Virus record (IMG/VR): IMGVR_UViG_3300020198_000101
Coordinates: 1-24,125 of that record
Length of the DNA stretch: 24,125 nucleotides
DNA from: a virus
Reading direction: 5' to 3' (one strand)
Part shown: piece by piece, positions 13,175 to 21,570 of the stretch
Layout of the letters: the number at the start of each line of letters is the position of its first letter
Position numbering within the stretch: position 1 is the stretch's first letter
The notes under the pieces: model-generated
Seen by the model: the letters and a program-made list of their open reading frames with translations, nothing else
What the model was told of the DNA's origin: nothing
Databases searched by the model: none
Translations under genes and position numbers: made by a program

Positions 13175-15952
13175 TCAGATCCCTTTCTGCAAGAGTTTTC
13201 TCAGCTGATCGTATCGGCTTCCGAAGATTCGTCTCCCCTCTGCCGCGCTAACGACCTGCTGCCTGGTGTAGCCAAAGACTCCCTCGTACTGACCAGGGGC
13301 TTTTGCAATATCAACAATAGGCTTGTTGCCCGCAACCGCCGAACGGTTGATTAGGTTGGCTGCAACCTCAAACTTGCCTGCGGCTGTTGGGCCCGCTTCC
13401 GTCAAAACCGTAAAAGTAAGGGCGTTAAGGTCTTGTGGCGAAAGTTTGCCAGCGCGGCTAAGGGCAAGCGGTACGACCCTGGGGTTGAAGTCAAAGAAAA
13501 AGTTTTCTCTGGGGTCGCTTTGGTAGTCGCCTGCTTGCTTGAAGCGTATTTGGGTAGTGCCACGGAATGAGTTAGCTCCACGCAAAGCACGAATTGCGCC
13601 TAGCAAACTGGTAGAACCAACGGCCATTGGACCCATTGTTGCCAATGGCATCTCTCTTGCACTGGCGGACGGCACAATGGCGTTTAATGCAGATTCGGTC
13701 AGCCCAAGGATCCTGCGACTTAGCCGCTGAGCCAAGCCAATGTCGGGGTTGACCATGGCCAGTCCTAGGCTGGATCCGCCTGCGCTGGGTTGAGCAGAGC
13801 TAATTTTCTGGCCTTGCAACTGTTGAATTCGTTTCTCGTATCCCTTGGGAAATGGAACGCCAGGATGGACCATCTTGAATTGATCCAGGAAGAACTGAAC
13901 AGGGTTGTTCCCGTAACCAGCTCTTTTGATCATTAACTGCATTTGCGGGCTTATCCGGCCGTTGTCTAGGTAGTCGTTAAAGTTTTTGTCAAAAACATCT
14001 TTGCTGAACAAAACGTTGGCCTTGACCTGGTCCGCCAGTTGCTGGTTTTGCTGTGGATTGCCACGGCCTGTGCGCTCAACAATTTTTAATTTGTTAAACC
14101 ATGCCTCTGGGGAAACATACTTTGGCGCTTGCAGTTCTTGTTGAACTGCCTGCTTAGTAGGCGCGGCTTCAGTCTCTTTTCTTTGTTCAATAGCAAAACC
14201 CTGAACCTGCTGCATCATCTGAGCAGGCGTCAATTTGTTAGCCAGCCCACTGCGGCGGATAGATTCAAGTCTTTGGTCAATTTCAACGCCGCGTTGTATT
14301 AGTCGAGCTTCCTCTTCTCGTGTAACAGTTTGACCTCCAGGCGAATTTTGCAATACAGTTAAAGCTATTTCATCATCCATCAAGTCTTTTCGAACTTTTG
14401 CAGCGGCATTAGTAAATGGTTTCATGTCCGCTTTTAGCAGCTCTTCGTAATTAGCAATTAACGAGCGGCCGGTGGCAGGATCCATTAATCCACTTGCTAC
14501 CAAACTTTGAATTCTGGGGATTTCAGTCCTTGGATTTTTAGCGTAGGAAAATACGTTTTCACGCGCAACCCGCGCCTGCTCTGCTGCAGAGATCGTTCGG
14601 CCAGCTGCGCCTGCATTATTGATTTGGGCTAACGCGCTAGCTTGCTGATCCATAGGCACGTTTTGTAATACATAAGCTGTTGCGTTAGCTTCGGCTTGCT
14701 GCCGTTGAGCAGGAGTTAGGCTTGGATCGCCAACTCGAAACCGAGTAACAATATTTTGACCTTGCTCCTCGCCTGCCTCCTTTTCAAAATACTCTGTTTT
14801 TTCGTTATAGCCTGCATAAGCAGACATCAACTTTTCAGACAGCCTAATTAAAGCAGACGGGCCGCCCTTAGCGCCAAGTTGATCAATTAACTTTGTTCCT
14901 TCAGGGCCAACAGTAATTTGTGAATAAATTTGCAGAGCTTCGCCAGATAAATAATTAAACCTATCACGATTTAATTTGCCGTCCGGCCCTATTGAGTTAG
15001 TCATTACGGCAGCAACTATATCCTCATCCGTGCTTTCAATAAGTTTCTGGTATTGAGGAATTCCTAGCTGTTGGCGAGCGTCAGTATTCTGTTGACTCAA
15101 AGTAGCAACGACCGCAGCGCGATCAATTTTTGTTGCACCGAATAGGCTGGTGTAGTTTTTTTGCCTTGCAGACTCAGCCTTGCGGGCGTTGGCAGCTACT
15201 ACATCAGCGTTGTGTTCCCTGTTCAACTCGCCATATTTAGCTTCTATTAGCGGAAGTAATTCCTTGCGCAGCACTGGGTCGTCAGGGATGCTTACCAGCG
15301 ACGATATTGCTGATAGCACTCGTGGATCGCCTGGGAGAATCTCGTCACGAGGTGTGTCGCCGATTTTGTTTATTAAGGCAAATCGGCTTGAGGCTGTATT
15401 GAGCGTATTAAGAGTAAATGCTCTGGCGTTGTAGCGGTTTGTATAGGCCAACTGCAGAGGGCTGAGCGCCTGCAACCGTTCGTACAATGCACGAGCTTCA
15501 GAGTCGCCAGCAGTCGCCTGCCTATAAAGCTGGTCGCGCACGTCTGCAAATGTTTGCCCTGGGAACTTAGCTTGAAGATCACGGTTGATTTGCTCCCCTA
15601 CGATGCTGGCCTTTTCTTGGCGCATCTTTTCCATGGCCACATAGGTGTCACCAAATCTGCCAAGAGTTTCGCTAAAGCTGCCTAAGGATTTTGCCAGTGC
15701 AGCCATGTCTCCCGACGGCTGGGGCAAATCAGGTGGCCTAGGAATAACTGTTGCGCCACCCAGGATTGGACCCCTTGACTGAAAAAAGGTATCAACTGGC
15801 CTTGCCGCAGGACTAAGGGCAGGGAGGTCAAAAGACCTGCCGCCGATAGGCGTACCTGCTCCCATCTGGGGAGTGCCGCCGATAAGACGGCTTGCGTCCT
15901 CTGCACCAGTGACGGTGCCAAGCGCTTTGCCGGTGCCAAGTTGCGATGCCAT
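13175..15952 (-). CDS. Internal virion protein at the gp15 position with C-terminal SleB-like cell-wall hydrolase domain (925 aa)
   Basis: ATG 15952 lies seven bases after the gp14-like stop. The first ~810 residues are largely helical and polar, as in T7 gp15 (747 aa), which forms part of the DNA-ejection channel. There is a Pro/Gly-rich opening and long Lys/Glu/Gln-rich helices. The last ~90 residues match the SleB/Hydrolase_2 pattern: LNALTFTVLTEAG with the likely catalytic Glu852, AANLINRS (N869-R870) and GQYEGVFGY (Q888-Y889). This domain cuts peptidoglycan in spore and phage proteins. In T7 the muralytic activity sits in gp16, so here it appears moved to the gp15 partner. Some lines in the middle (14881-15000) fall to 35-40% G+C. 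It is probably delivered to the periplasm during infection. Confidence 0.8.
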   Translation of the reverse strand: MASQLGTGKALGTVTGAEDASRLIGGTPQMGAGTPIGGRSFDLPALSPAARPVDTFFQSRGPILGGATVIPRPPDLPQPSGDMAALAKSLGSFSETLGRFGDTYVAMEKMRQEKASIVGEQINRDLQAKFPGQTFADVRDQLYRQATAGDSEARALYERLQALSPLQLAYTNRYNARAFTLNTLNTASSRFALINKIGDTPRDEILPGDPRVLSAISSLVSIPDDPVLRKELLPLIEAKYGELNREHNADVVAANARKAESARQKNYTSLFGATKIDRAAVVATLSQQNTDARQQLGIPQYQKLIESTDEDIVAAVMTNSIGPDGKLNRDRFNYLSGEALQIYSQITVGPEGTKLIDQLGAKGGPSALIRLSEKLMSAYAGYNEKTEYFEKEAGEEQGQNIVTRFRVGDPSLTPAQRQQAEANATAYVLQNVPMDQQASALAQINNAGAAGRTISAAEQARVARENVFSYAKNPRTEIPRIQSLVASGLMDPATGRSLIANYEELLKADMKPFTNAAAKVRKDLMDDEIALTVLQNSPGGQTVTREEEARLIQRGVEIDQRLESIRRSGLANKLTPAQMMQQVQGFAIEQRKETEAAPTKQAVQQELQAPKYVSPEAWFNKLKIVERTGRGNPQQNQQLADQVKANVLFSKDVFDKNFNDYLDNGRISPQMQLMIKRAGYGNNPVQFFLDQFKMVHPGVPFPKGYEKRIQQLQGQKISSAQPSAGGSSLGLAMVNPDIGLAQRLSRRILGLTESALNAIVPSASAREMPLATMGPMAVGSTSLLGAIRALRGANSFRGTTQIRFKQAGDYQSDPRENFFFDFNPRVVPLALSRAGKLSPQDLNALTFTVLTEAGPTAAGKFEVAANLINRSAVAGNKPIVDIAKAPGQYEGVFGYTRQQVVSAAEGRRIFGSRYDQLRKLLQKGI

Positions 15953-15959
15953 GGTTCTA

Positions 15960-16721
15960 CTAATACAGTTTTAGGCCTGGGGTAAATGCTCTTTGAGTGA
16001 TACTTGCAGTTTTACCGTCTGTTAGTTTCTTAAATGCGTCAACTCCTGGCGGTGGCTTTGGAAGGTTGCTGTATAGGGTTGCGCCGCTTGAAATGCCGCC
16101 CATTACAGCACTTGCACCTCCCAGGACATATGGCAATGCGCTTGGCGCTGCTCGTTCTATTGGCCTGATCGGATCTAAGTTCACCTGTTTAAGGTACGGC
16201 TGGTTCTGCGCCATGCGATTCGCGTAGTTCGCTGCAGCACCGCGCTTGTCCTGCTGTTGCTGGTTGATGGCAAAGGCCAGGTTGCGGTCTGTCGCAAAGT
16301 CAAACTGCGCTCGCTGCCTGTAGTAGTCGGCAATCAGGTTGTCGACGGTGTTGCCGATTCGACCAGCTGCGCTGACCTCCCCCTTGGCCTGCAAGAACGC
16401 CTTGCCTGTCTCTTGCTTCTTCTGTGCTGCAGCCTCCTGCTCTTGCATGATTCGCAGGTTTAGCTGGCTGATGTCGTTTGCGTAAGCAAGACCTGCCAGC
16501 TCTGCGTTCTGCTGGTTCAGGGTCTCCTGCATCATTTGTTTCTGGTTCTCGTAGGCGTTGGCAGCATCGGTTTGCATCATTGCAAACTGATAGTTCTGCT
16601 GCGCCACAGCGTTCATGTATGCCGTCTCTTGCTGCGCCTGTTGGTACGCCGCAACCTGCTGGCCAATGCCAAGGCCGGCAGAGACAACGCCAAAAATAAT
16701 GGGAACCGCTGGGCCGCACAT
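15960..16721 (-). CDS. Internal virion protein B, gp14-like (253 aa)
   Basis: ATG 16721 is three bases after the gp13-like stop and is preceded by GAGG at good spacing. The N terminus MCGPAVPIIFGVVSAGLGIG resembles the start of T7 gp14 and of cyanophage homologues: an initial Met-Cys, then an apolar helix rich in Gly. Residues 25-120 are a Gln/Ala-rich helical region (AAYQQAQQ, QKQMMQETLNQQNAE, RIMQEQEAAAQKKQ), followed by AAGRIGNTVDNLIADYYRQR. A second apolar stretch lies at ~200-218 (LPYVLGGASAVMGGISSG). In T7 gp14 is ejected into the outer membrane to form the start of the DNA channel. The protein is somewhat longer than T7 gp14 (196 aa). Position between gp13-like and gp15-like genes supports the call. 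Confidence 0.8.
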   Translation of the reverse strand: MCGPAVPIIFGVVSAGLGIGQQVAAYQQAQQETAYMNAVAQQNYQFAMMQTDAANAYENQKQMMQETLNQQNAELAGLAYANDISQLNLRIMQEQEAAAQKKQETGKAFLQAKGEVSAAGRIGNTVDNLIADYYRQRAQFDFATDRNLAFAINQQQQDKRGAAANYANRMAQNQPYLKQVNLDPIRPIERAAPSALPYVLGGASAVMGGISSGATLYSNLPKPPPGVDAFKKLTDGKTASITQRAFTPGLKLY

Positions 16722-16724
16722 GAT

Positions 16725-17192
16725 TTAGATCCTCACGAACTCGTAGAACAGGCGGCTTTCTGGCCCCCAGTTTGGATGCTTACGGATAAAGGTAAAGCCC
16801 ATGTACTTCAACCAGCGGACGTGGACCACGTTGCGGGCGTCCACCACGTTGAACAGCACTGGGTAGTCAGCGTGCAGCTTGCGCAGCTGCAGCTTGGATT
16901 CCTTGAGAAATGCCCGGCGATCACCGTGGTCGTCAAGCATGGCCTGGCATCCCAGCATCCAGATCCGGCCAGCCCTGGTGCCCTCTGGTATCACGCCCCA
17001 AGCGCCCACCACGTTGCCGTGCCTGCTGACCATGGCCATGCACGGACGGCTGGAAAAGAAGCAGTGCAGCATGGTTTCCCGTGGGCTGCTGCCTGACTGT
17101 GCTTTAACCTCAGCCACGTCCTCTGGTCGCATGCCGTCAGCCACAGCAACGACGTCACGAACAGTGGCAGGGCGCTGGTGGCTCCCCTTCAC
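16725..17192 (-). CDS. Internal virion protein A, gp13-like, acetyltransferase-fold-like (155 aa)
   Basis: The frame is open from GTG 17249, with an ATG at 17228. I prefer GTG 17192-17190, because it overlaps the tail-tube B stop by four bases (GTGA) and makes the N terminus (RPATVRD near residue 7) match where T7 gp13 begins (RPTKSTD). No start has a clear ribosome site. The rest follows gp13: an AEVKAQSG segment, GNVVGAWGVIPE, RIWMLGCQAM, RAFLKESKLQLRKL, FNVVDARNVVHVRWLKYMGF and a final strand LFYEFVRI. The HVRWLKYMGF motif also occurs in GNAT acetyltransferases, so databases may label it so. T7 gp13 is needed for virion morphogenesis; catalysis here is unproven. Confidence 0.8.
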   Translation of the reverse strand: MKGSHQRPATVRDVVAVADGMRPEDVAEVKAQSGSSPRETMLHCFFSSRPCMAMVSRHGNVVGAWGVIPEGTRAGRIWMLGCQAMLDDHGDRRAFLKESKLQLRKLHADYPVLFNVVDARNVVHVRWLKYMGFTFIRKHPNWGPESRLFYEFVRI

Positions 17193-19813
17193 ATCCGTGA
17201 CGCACGACTGTGATACCACCCTTCCCATTCGCAGGACTGCACTCTGCACGGTAATGGACTGTTGCTGAGTAATTCAATCTTGGCACCTGTATTGCGTGTC
17301 ATCACAGGGGCGCGGAACTGGCCTTGTTTTAAGGCAGGTGCGCCCAGTGGCGTGCTGCCCAATGTGTAGCCCTCAAACGTGTAGGTCTGGGCATCGCGGC
17401 CTTCTGCTGTCACCCGCAGCTGGAAGTGAGCAGTCTTGTCAAATACCACGGTCCAGGTGCGCAGCTGCAACCTGGGACCTGCAGCTACAGCGACACCACC
17501 GCCTGCTGGCTGTTCCTTAATAAAGGGCGTGGAGAACTCATACGTCATCTGGTACAGCTCACCCACAAAGAACTTGGCTTGGCTCAGGTCGCCACGCACA
17601 ACAATCGTTCCGTTGCCACCAGCCCCGCCTGTAAGCGTCTCTGACACGATCTGGAGGGTTTGGCCGTGCTGCAGTGTGTTGCCAGCCACAAGCCTGCCTA
17701 CAAGGGCCATGGTGCCCGTAGCGGTCATGGGGTAGGGCAGGGTGATTGTCGACTGCACATCCAGGCCAGCGGGCTGTGTTACTGCCACCGTGCATGCCGC
17801 CTCAGATACCTTGCGATCCAGCAGCAGCTCAAACGAGCTGCCTGTGTCAGTGGTCTCAGGGCGCAGTGCAATGCGCTCCATGTAGACACCGTCGCCGTAC
17901 TGGCACAGCAGGTACAGGTCGCTGTCCAGGATGTCGGCACCAATGATTTGCTTGCCGGGCTGGAACTGCCAGAAGGACCAGGACGACTGCAGCTTGGTGT
18001 CCTCCTCAAAGAAGAACTTGTAGAAGTAGACCCGGTCGGTCTGGTTCTTGCTGATGGCAATGACAGTTTCTTCCGACACCGACGCTGCCAGGGTGGCCAG
18101 GTTTGCCGGGATAAAGCGGGGGATCGCTGCTGTCACCTCCTCAGACATAGGCACAGGGCCACTGGCGTCTGGCAGGAAGAACTCGCGCAGGCCTGAGAAC
18201 TCACCCTTAGGGATGGCGAAATAGATGGTGCGTCCAACGCCCACTGGGTCGACGTTGGATTGCATGTCAAAGGTGGTGATGGCCGTGACCGTTGCGGTCT
18301 TTGGTGTCAGCGGCGAACCCAGCGTTGTGATGCCAGTGTCAAGGCGGAACTGGCCATGGCGGCTGAACAGCAGCAGCGTGTTGGCAAAGGCCAAGCTGCT
18401 GACCAAAAAGTTGATCTCGGTGCCGCCTGTGCTGATGTCAATGGGGTCACTGTCCACGACGGTCTGCACTGTCTCTGGCCAGAACCGGTCGTAGCTATCC
18501 GCTGCAGACAGGATCACGTTCTCGTCAGCCAGGAACACCAGCCTGTTGCGGAACAGGTTGATGTTCTGGATCTGCTTGCCGACAAAGGTGGGCTCTGGGG
18601 CGGTGATCGTGTCACCTGCCACACGAGTAGACCAGTCGAACTTCTTAAACGTGAACGTGCCGTTTGTGTTGCGCATCAACACGTGCGGCATGGTCGTTTG
18701 ATCCAGTTTGTACTTGGAGCCAGGCGCAGCACATTCGCGCCACACGCCCTTGCCAAACCCGCTGCCAGCTGTGGTTTCAAACCGCAGGTAGTAGTCGTCA
18801 AAGCTGGTACTGGCGCTGCCCTGCACCTTGACGATGAAGCCATGATCGCCAATCAGCGGCAGCCTGGTCACTGCATCGACAGTGCCCTTGATCGCAATGA
18901 TGCCTTCTGCGGTCCTGGTGTCCGTAGCTTCCAGCGTGTAGTCACCGCCGTCGTTTTTGGTGATCCGCACGATGTACTCGTTTGCGGTCACCGTAAAGCC
19001 ACCGCCCAGGGCTGACTGCAAAGACGTGGCCAGGTTGCTGGCAATCGTCACGGTGCTGGGGTTGGGGCTGCCACCTGTATTAACGGTGGTGGTAGAGACG
19101 GTGTTGCCGTTGACGGTGATGCTGTAGGTGGTGTTGTAGTCCGCGCTGCGCACAAACACCATTGACCTGGTGCCCCAGTCAGCAGACAGGTTGAACGAGT
19201 AGCGCCGGCCAATGGCTGAAGCTGCTGAGGCTGCCGGTGCAAACGTCACCGTGGTGGCGTTCACAGCAGTGACAGTTGCATTTGCTGGCACGTCTGGGCC
19301 AATGACGCTCATGCCGACAGAGACCCCCGTGGTGCTGGCAAACACTGCAGTGGTGGTGGTGCCTGCTGCTGAGCTGGTCAGGGCGACGCCGTCCAGCATG
19401 CTGACGGTCTTCTCGCGGTTGACGATGAAGGTGGCGTCAGCAACGGAGGCAACGCGGAACTGCGCTGAAGGGTCTGAAGCGTTATTGATGTCCAGGTAGC
19501 CCACGCCGTCGGGCACTGTGACCGTCTGTGCGGCACCGTTCAGGTCAAAGACCTTGATGTCCCCGTCCCTGATGTAGACCATGTAGCGGATGGTCCCGTC
19601 ACGGTCGACGATGTTGACAAACGGGCGACCAGTGCCTGAGGACCCAGAGAACAGTTTGCCCAGGTTGTAGGAGGGTGGGCGCTTCTTGAGGCCCTCTACG
19701 GGGCTAGGAAGGCAGTTAATAACCGACTCAGCCTGCGATGACAGCCGCAACGCCGCAGGCTGCTGGCTGACCCCATTGATCAGGTTGGGGATAGAGCTGC
19801 TGACAAGAGGCAT
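17189..19813 (-). CDS. Tail tubular protein B, T7 gp12-like (874 aa)
   Basis: ATG 19813 directly follows the tail tubular A stop. The N terminus VSSSIPNLINGVSQQPA, with NCLPSPVEGLKKRPPS, is the signature of T7 gp12, the nozzle of the tail to which the fibers attach. Further matches include ADATFIVNR, SMVFVRSADYNTTYSITVNG, FKKFDWSTRVAGD, NLFRNRLVFLADENV, DSDPIDIS and WSFWQF. The protein is about 80 residues longer than T7 gp12 (794 aa). Part of this is an apparent Ala/Thr/Val insert at ~143-205 (GTTTTAVFASTTGVSVGMSV and on), placed between VNREKTV and the NLSADWG strand. It overlaps the gp13-like start by four bases. It acts as part of the tail through which DNA and ejection proteins leave. 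Confidence 0.93.
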   Translation of the reverse strand: MPLVSSSIPNLINGVSQQPAALRLSSQAESVINCLPSPVEGLKKRPPSYNLGKLFSGSSGTGRPFVNIVDRDGTIRYMVYIRDGDIKVFDLNGAAQTVTVPDGVGYLDINNASDPSAQFRVASVADATFIVNREKTVSMLDGVALTSSAAGTTTTAVFASTTGVSVGMSVIGPDVPANATVTAVNATTVTFAPAASAASAIGRRYSFNLSADWGTRSMVFVRSADYNTTYSITVNGNTVSTTTVNTGGSPNPSTVTIASNLATSLQSALGGGFTVTANEYIVRITKNDGGDYTLEATDTRTAEGIIAIKGTVDAVTRLPLIGDHGFIVKVQGSASTSFDDYYLRFETTAGSGFGKGVWRECAAPGSKYKLDQTTMPHVLMRNTNGTFTFKKFDWSTRVAGDTITAPEPTFVGKQIQNINLFRNRLVFLADENVILSAADSYDRFWPETVQTVVDSDPIDISTGGTEINFLVSSLAFANTLLLFSRHGQFRLDTGITTLGSPLTPKTATVTAITTFDMQSNVDPVGVGRTIYFAIPKGEFSGLREFFLPDASGPVPMSEEVTAAIPRFIPANLATLAASVSEETVIAISKNQTDRVYFYKFFFEEDTKLQSSWSFWQFQPGKQIIGADILDSDLYLLCQYGDGVYMERIALRPETTDTGSSFELLLDRKVSEAACTVAVTQPAGLDVQSTITLPYPMTATGTMALVGRLVAGNTLQHGQTLQIVSETLTGGAGGNGTIVVRGDLSQAKFFVGELYQMTYEFSTPFIKEQPAGGGVAVAAGPRLQLRTWTVVFDKTAHFQLRVTAEGRDAQTYTFEGYTLGSTPLGAPALKQGQFRAPVMTRNTGAKIELLSNSPLPCRVQSCEWEGWYHSRASRM

Positions 19814-19815
19814 GG

Positions 19816-20421
19816 CTAGCGGATGATGGCGCGGCTGGGCATGTAGGTCCGTATTACGCCAGTGTGGTTGGGATTGCCACGCAGCATGTTGTGCTCAGAC
19901 AGCTGGGTCTCTTCCTCCAGGAACTGACTCCGAGCCTCTAGCTCAATCTGCAGGTTGATCTTGGTCAGGTCTGCTGAGCCAATGATTGCTTCCTGCAGCG
20001 TGCGACCAGCCCTGGCAATGATGTACTGCCTGGCGTGCTCAGGCAGATCGTCGTAGTCAAAGATGTAGGTGACGTTGGCCTTGAGGTCAGCGGTGAACAC
20101 ATAGCTCTTGGCCCGGCGGTCGTAGAGCTTGGCACCGCGCTGGACGACCTCCAGGCTGGAGAACAGGTATGGGTCAACCACGACGCGGCTGACGTTGGTG
20201 CCGACGGTGATCGTGCCGTCGTTAGCCCGGACCAGCGTTGCCTCATAGTCAGTGTTGAAGCTCCAGCCTTCCGCTTGCAGCCGGCGGCTGGATTCATCCA
20301 GTGCATCCTGTGCTTGCTTTGCCAGGCCAAGCTGCGATTGCAAGCTGCTGATCGGCGCCTCGCCAATCATCTGCAGCACGCGGTTGACGGCCTCTAGCAG
20401 TGTGGTCCTAGCGCTTGCCAT
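19816..20421 (-). CDS. Tail tubular protein A, T7 gp11-like (201 aa)
   Basis: ATG 20421 lies just past the capsid terminator. The length is close to T7 gp11 (196 aa). The N terminus LLEAVNRVLQMIGEAPISSL is the hallmark of this family, followed by ALDESSRRLQAEGWSFNTDYEATL, YLFSSLEVVQRGAKLYDRRAKSYVF and LPEHARQYIIARAGRTLQEAIIGS. The protein forms the gatekeeper ring between the portal and the tail nozzle. The next gene starts immediately after its stop, so the two tail-tube genes are probably translated from one message by read-through of the upstream terminator or from a promoter not visible here. Confidence 0.95.
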   Translation of the reverse strand: MASARTTLLEAVNRVLQMIGEAPISSLQSQLGLAKQAQDALDESSRRLQAEGWSFNTDYEATLVRANDGTITVGTNVSRVVVDPYLFSSLEVVQRGAKLYDRRAKSYVFTADLKANVTYIFDYDDLPEHARQYIIARAGRTLQEAIIGSADLTKINLQIELEARSQFLEEETQLSEHNMLRGNPNHTGVIRTYMPSRAIIR

Positions 20422-20430
20422 GGCTTAAAC

Positions 20431-20461
20431 CTAAGAAAAGAAAGGGGGCCCGAAGGCCCCC
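20431..20461 (-). terminator. Intrinsic terminator after the major capsid gene
   Basis: On the minus strand a perfect 7-bp stem GGGGGCC / GGCCCCC encloses a TTCG tetraloop closed by C-G (very stable). It is followed by TTTCTTTTCTT. It lies seven bases after the capsid stop codon, the same place as the T7 T-phi terminator after gene 10. Confidence 0.92.
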
Positions 20462-20467
20462 GGCACC

Positions 20468-21442
20468 TCACGCGGTGGTGAAGGTGAGTTCGATGGCGCA
20501 ATCAGGGCGCAGCACGTTGGAGCCGCAAGCCATGGAGCCGACCATGAACGTGCCTTGCCACAGGGCATGGATGTCAGAGCCGGTCTGTTCCATCTTGAGG
20601 TCCATCAGCTTCACCGTACCAACAGCCTGCTTGTTGAACACCAGGGCCACGCTATTGGTGTAGTTGGCGCTGTAGGTGTTGTTCTCACCAGACACCGCAG
20701 AGCGGTTGGTGGTGGGCAGGTGGTTGGACTTCAGCACCGTGATGCCAGCAACCTTGAGGACGGTGCCGTCGGCGTAAGCGCCTTGGCCGCCCCAGTCGCG
20801 GTTGATCACATCGGTGGTTTGCACCAGCTTGTAGTACTGAGCTGGGGCAAGCACGCAGTAGCGATCATCCTCGGGCAGGTTGTTCTCGTCCATCTTCTGC
20901 GCTGCAGAGAACAGCGCAGTAGCCAGTTGAGCACCAGTGATGGCGGCTTTACCGCCAGCCTGCACGATGTTGATCTGCGAGCCACCAGGCAGATCGGTGT
21001 TGAAGTTGGTGGCGGTACGAGCTGCCTTGGCGATCATCGCAGCAACGTTCTGGTCAAAGCGATAGGCAAGTGCGTTGCCCATCTCAACCGAATACTGCGA
21101 GCGCACGTCGTAGTGGTTCTTGGCTTCGTCAATGTCAGCCAGGAACACTTGGCTCACCAGCTTGTCATCGATGTTGATGACAGCTTCGGCGTGCTTGATC
21201 GACGTACCAGTCAGCATCGTGCCGGGGGTGTGATACCCGGTAGAAGCAAGGCCAATGATGGGGAACTGCGCTGACTTGCCCGACGCAATGGTGCGGACAG
21301 TGTGCAGGCTCTCAAAGATGGTCGCCTTGCGGAAGGCAGTCAAAACCTCACCGGCAAAGACCTTCAGAAAAAGGTCATCAAAGCCAGAGGCGCCGGCGTT
21401 AATTACGCCTAGCCGGGAGGGGTCAAAATTAGGGGCAGCCAT
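20468..21442 (-). CDS. Major capsid protein, T7 gp10-like (324 aa)
   Basis: ATG 21442 has AGGAG seven bases upstream. The protein is close in size to T7 gp10A (345 aa) and has the family pattern: FLKVFAGEVLTAFRKATIF, HTVRTIASGKSAQFPIIG, TPGTMLTGTSIKHAEAVINI, DDKLVSQVFLADIDEAKNHY, NALAYRFDQNVAAMIAKAAR, and a late CVLAPAQYYKLVQTTDVINR. It has the HK97-type capsid fold by family and forms the icosahedral shell around the scaffold. The gene is flanked by intrinsic terminators on both sides, so it is set apart transcriptionally from its neighbours. I see no sign of a frameshifted longer form like T7 gp10B, since the terminator follows the stop at once. Confidence 0.96.
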   Translation of the reverse strand: MAAPNFDPSRLGVINAGASGFDDLFLKVFAGEVLTAFRKATIFESLHTVRTIASGKSAQFPIIGLASTGYHTPGTMLTGTSIKHAEAVINIDDKLVSQVFLADIDEAKNHYDVRSQYSVEMGNALAYRFDQNVAAMIAKAARTATNFNTDLPGGSQINIVQAGGKAAITGAQLATALFSAAQKMDENNLPEDDRYCVLAPAQYYKLVQTTDVINRDWGGQGAYADGTVLKVAGITVLKSNHLPTTNRSAVSGENNTYSANYTNSVALVFNKQAVGTVKLMDLKMEQTGSDIHALWQGTFMVGSMACGSNVLRPDCAIELTFTTA

Positions 21443-21570
21443 TGCTGTACTCCTAGAGAAGTTGGGTTGTTACCCCGACCTCGCCTCCTTCCACTGGGGG
21501 TGTCCTCCGCAGAGGGCCGTCGCTTCTGTGAGAAGGTCTAGGTGCATAAATGATAAGCACCTCTGCCAGC
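21443..21570 (-). promoter_or_regulatory. Capsid gene leader with inverted repeat (candidate promoter/operator)
   Basis: This gap lies between an upstream terminator and the capsid start, so a promoter is expected. An inverted repeat with exact 6-bp arms (AGGTGC / GCACCT) and an 11-base AT-rich spacer occupies 21540-21562. The spacer includes TATCAT, five of six matches to a -10 box, but no proper -35 element is seen at usual spacing. A short stem CCTC-TGCG-GAGG follows in the leader. The capsid ribosome site AGGAG sits next to the start. Promoter function is inferred from position only. Confidence 0.35.

Noticed and set aside
16725-17192. Calling the gp13-like protein an active GNAT acetyltransferase
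   Set aside because: Similarity is limited to a fold-level motif, the length and gene order fit T7 gp13, and I see no clear acetyl-CoA loop.
20462-20500. Frameshifted extension of the capsid protein like T7 gp10B
   Set aside because: No slippery run is evident near the stop, and the terminator follows within seven bases, leaving no coding extension.
18260-21274. Plus-strand open frames opposite tail tubular B and the capsid gene (239-251 codons)
   Set aside because: Both lie opposite genes identified by family motifs. The open frames follow from GC-rich codon bias.
21540-21562. Calling the inverted repeat a transcription terminator
   Set aside because: It has an 11-base AT-rich spacer and no T-run after it, and a proper terminator already ends just upstream.
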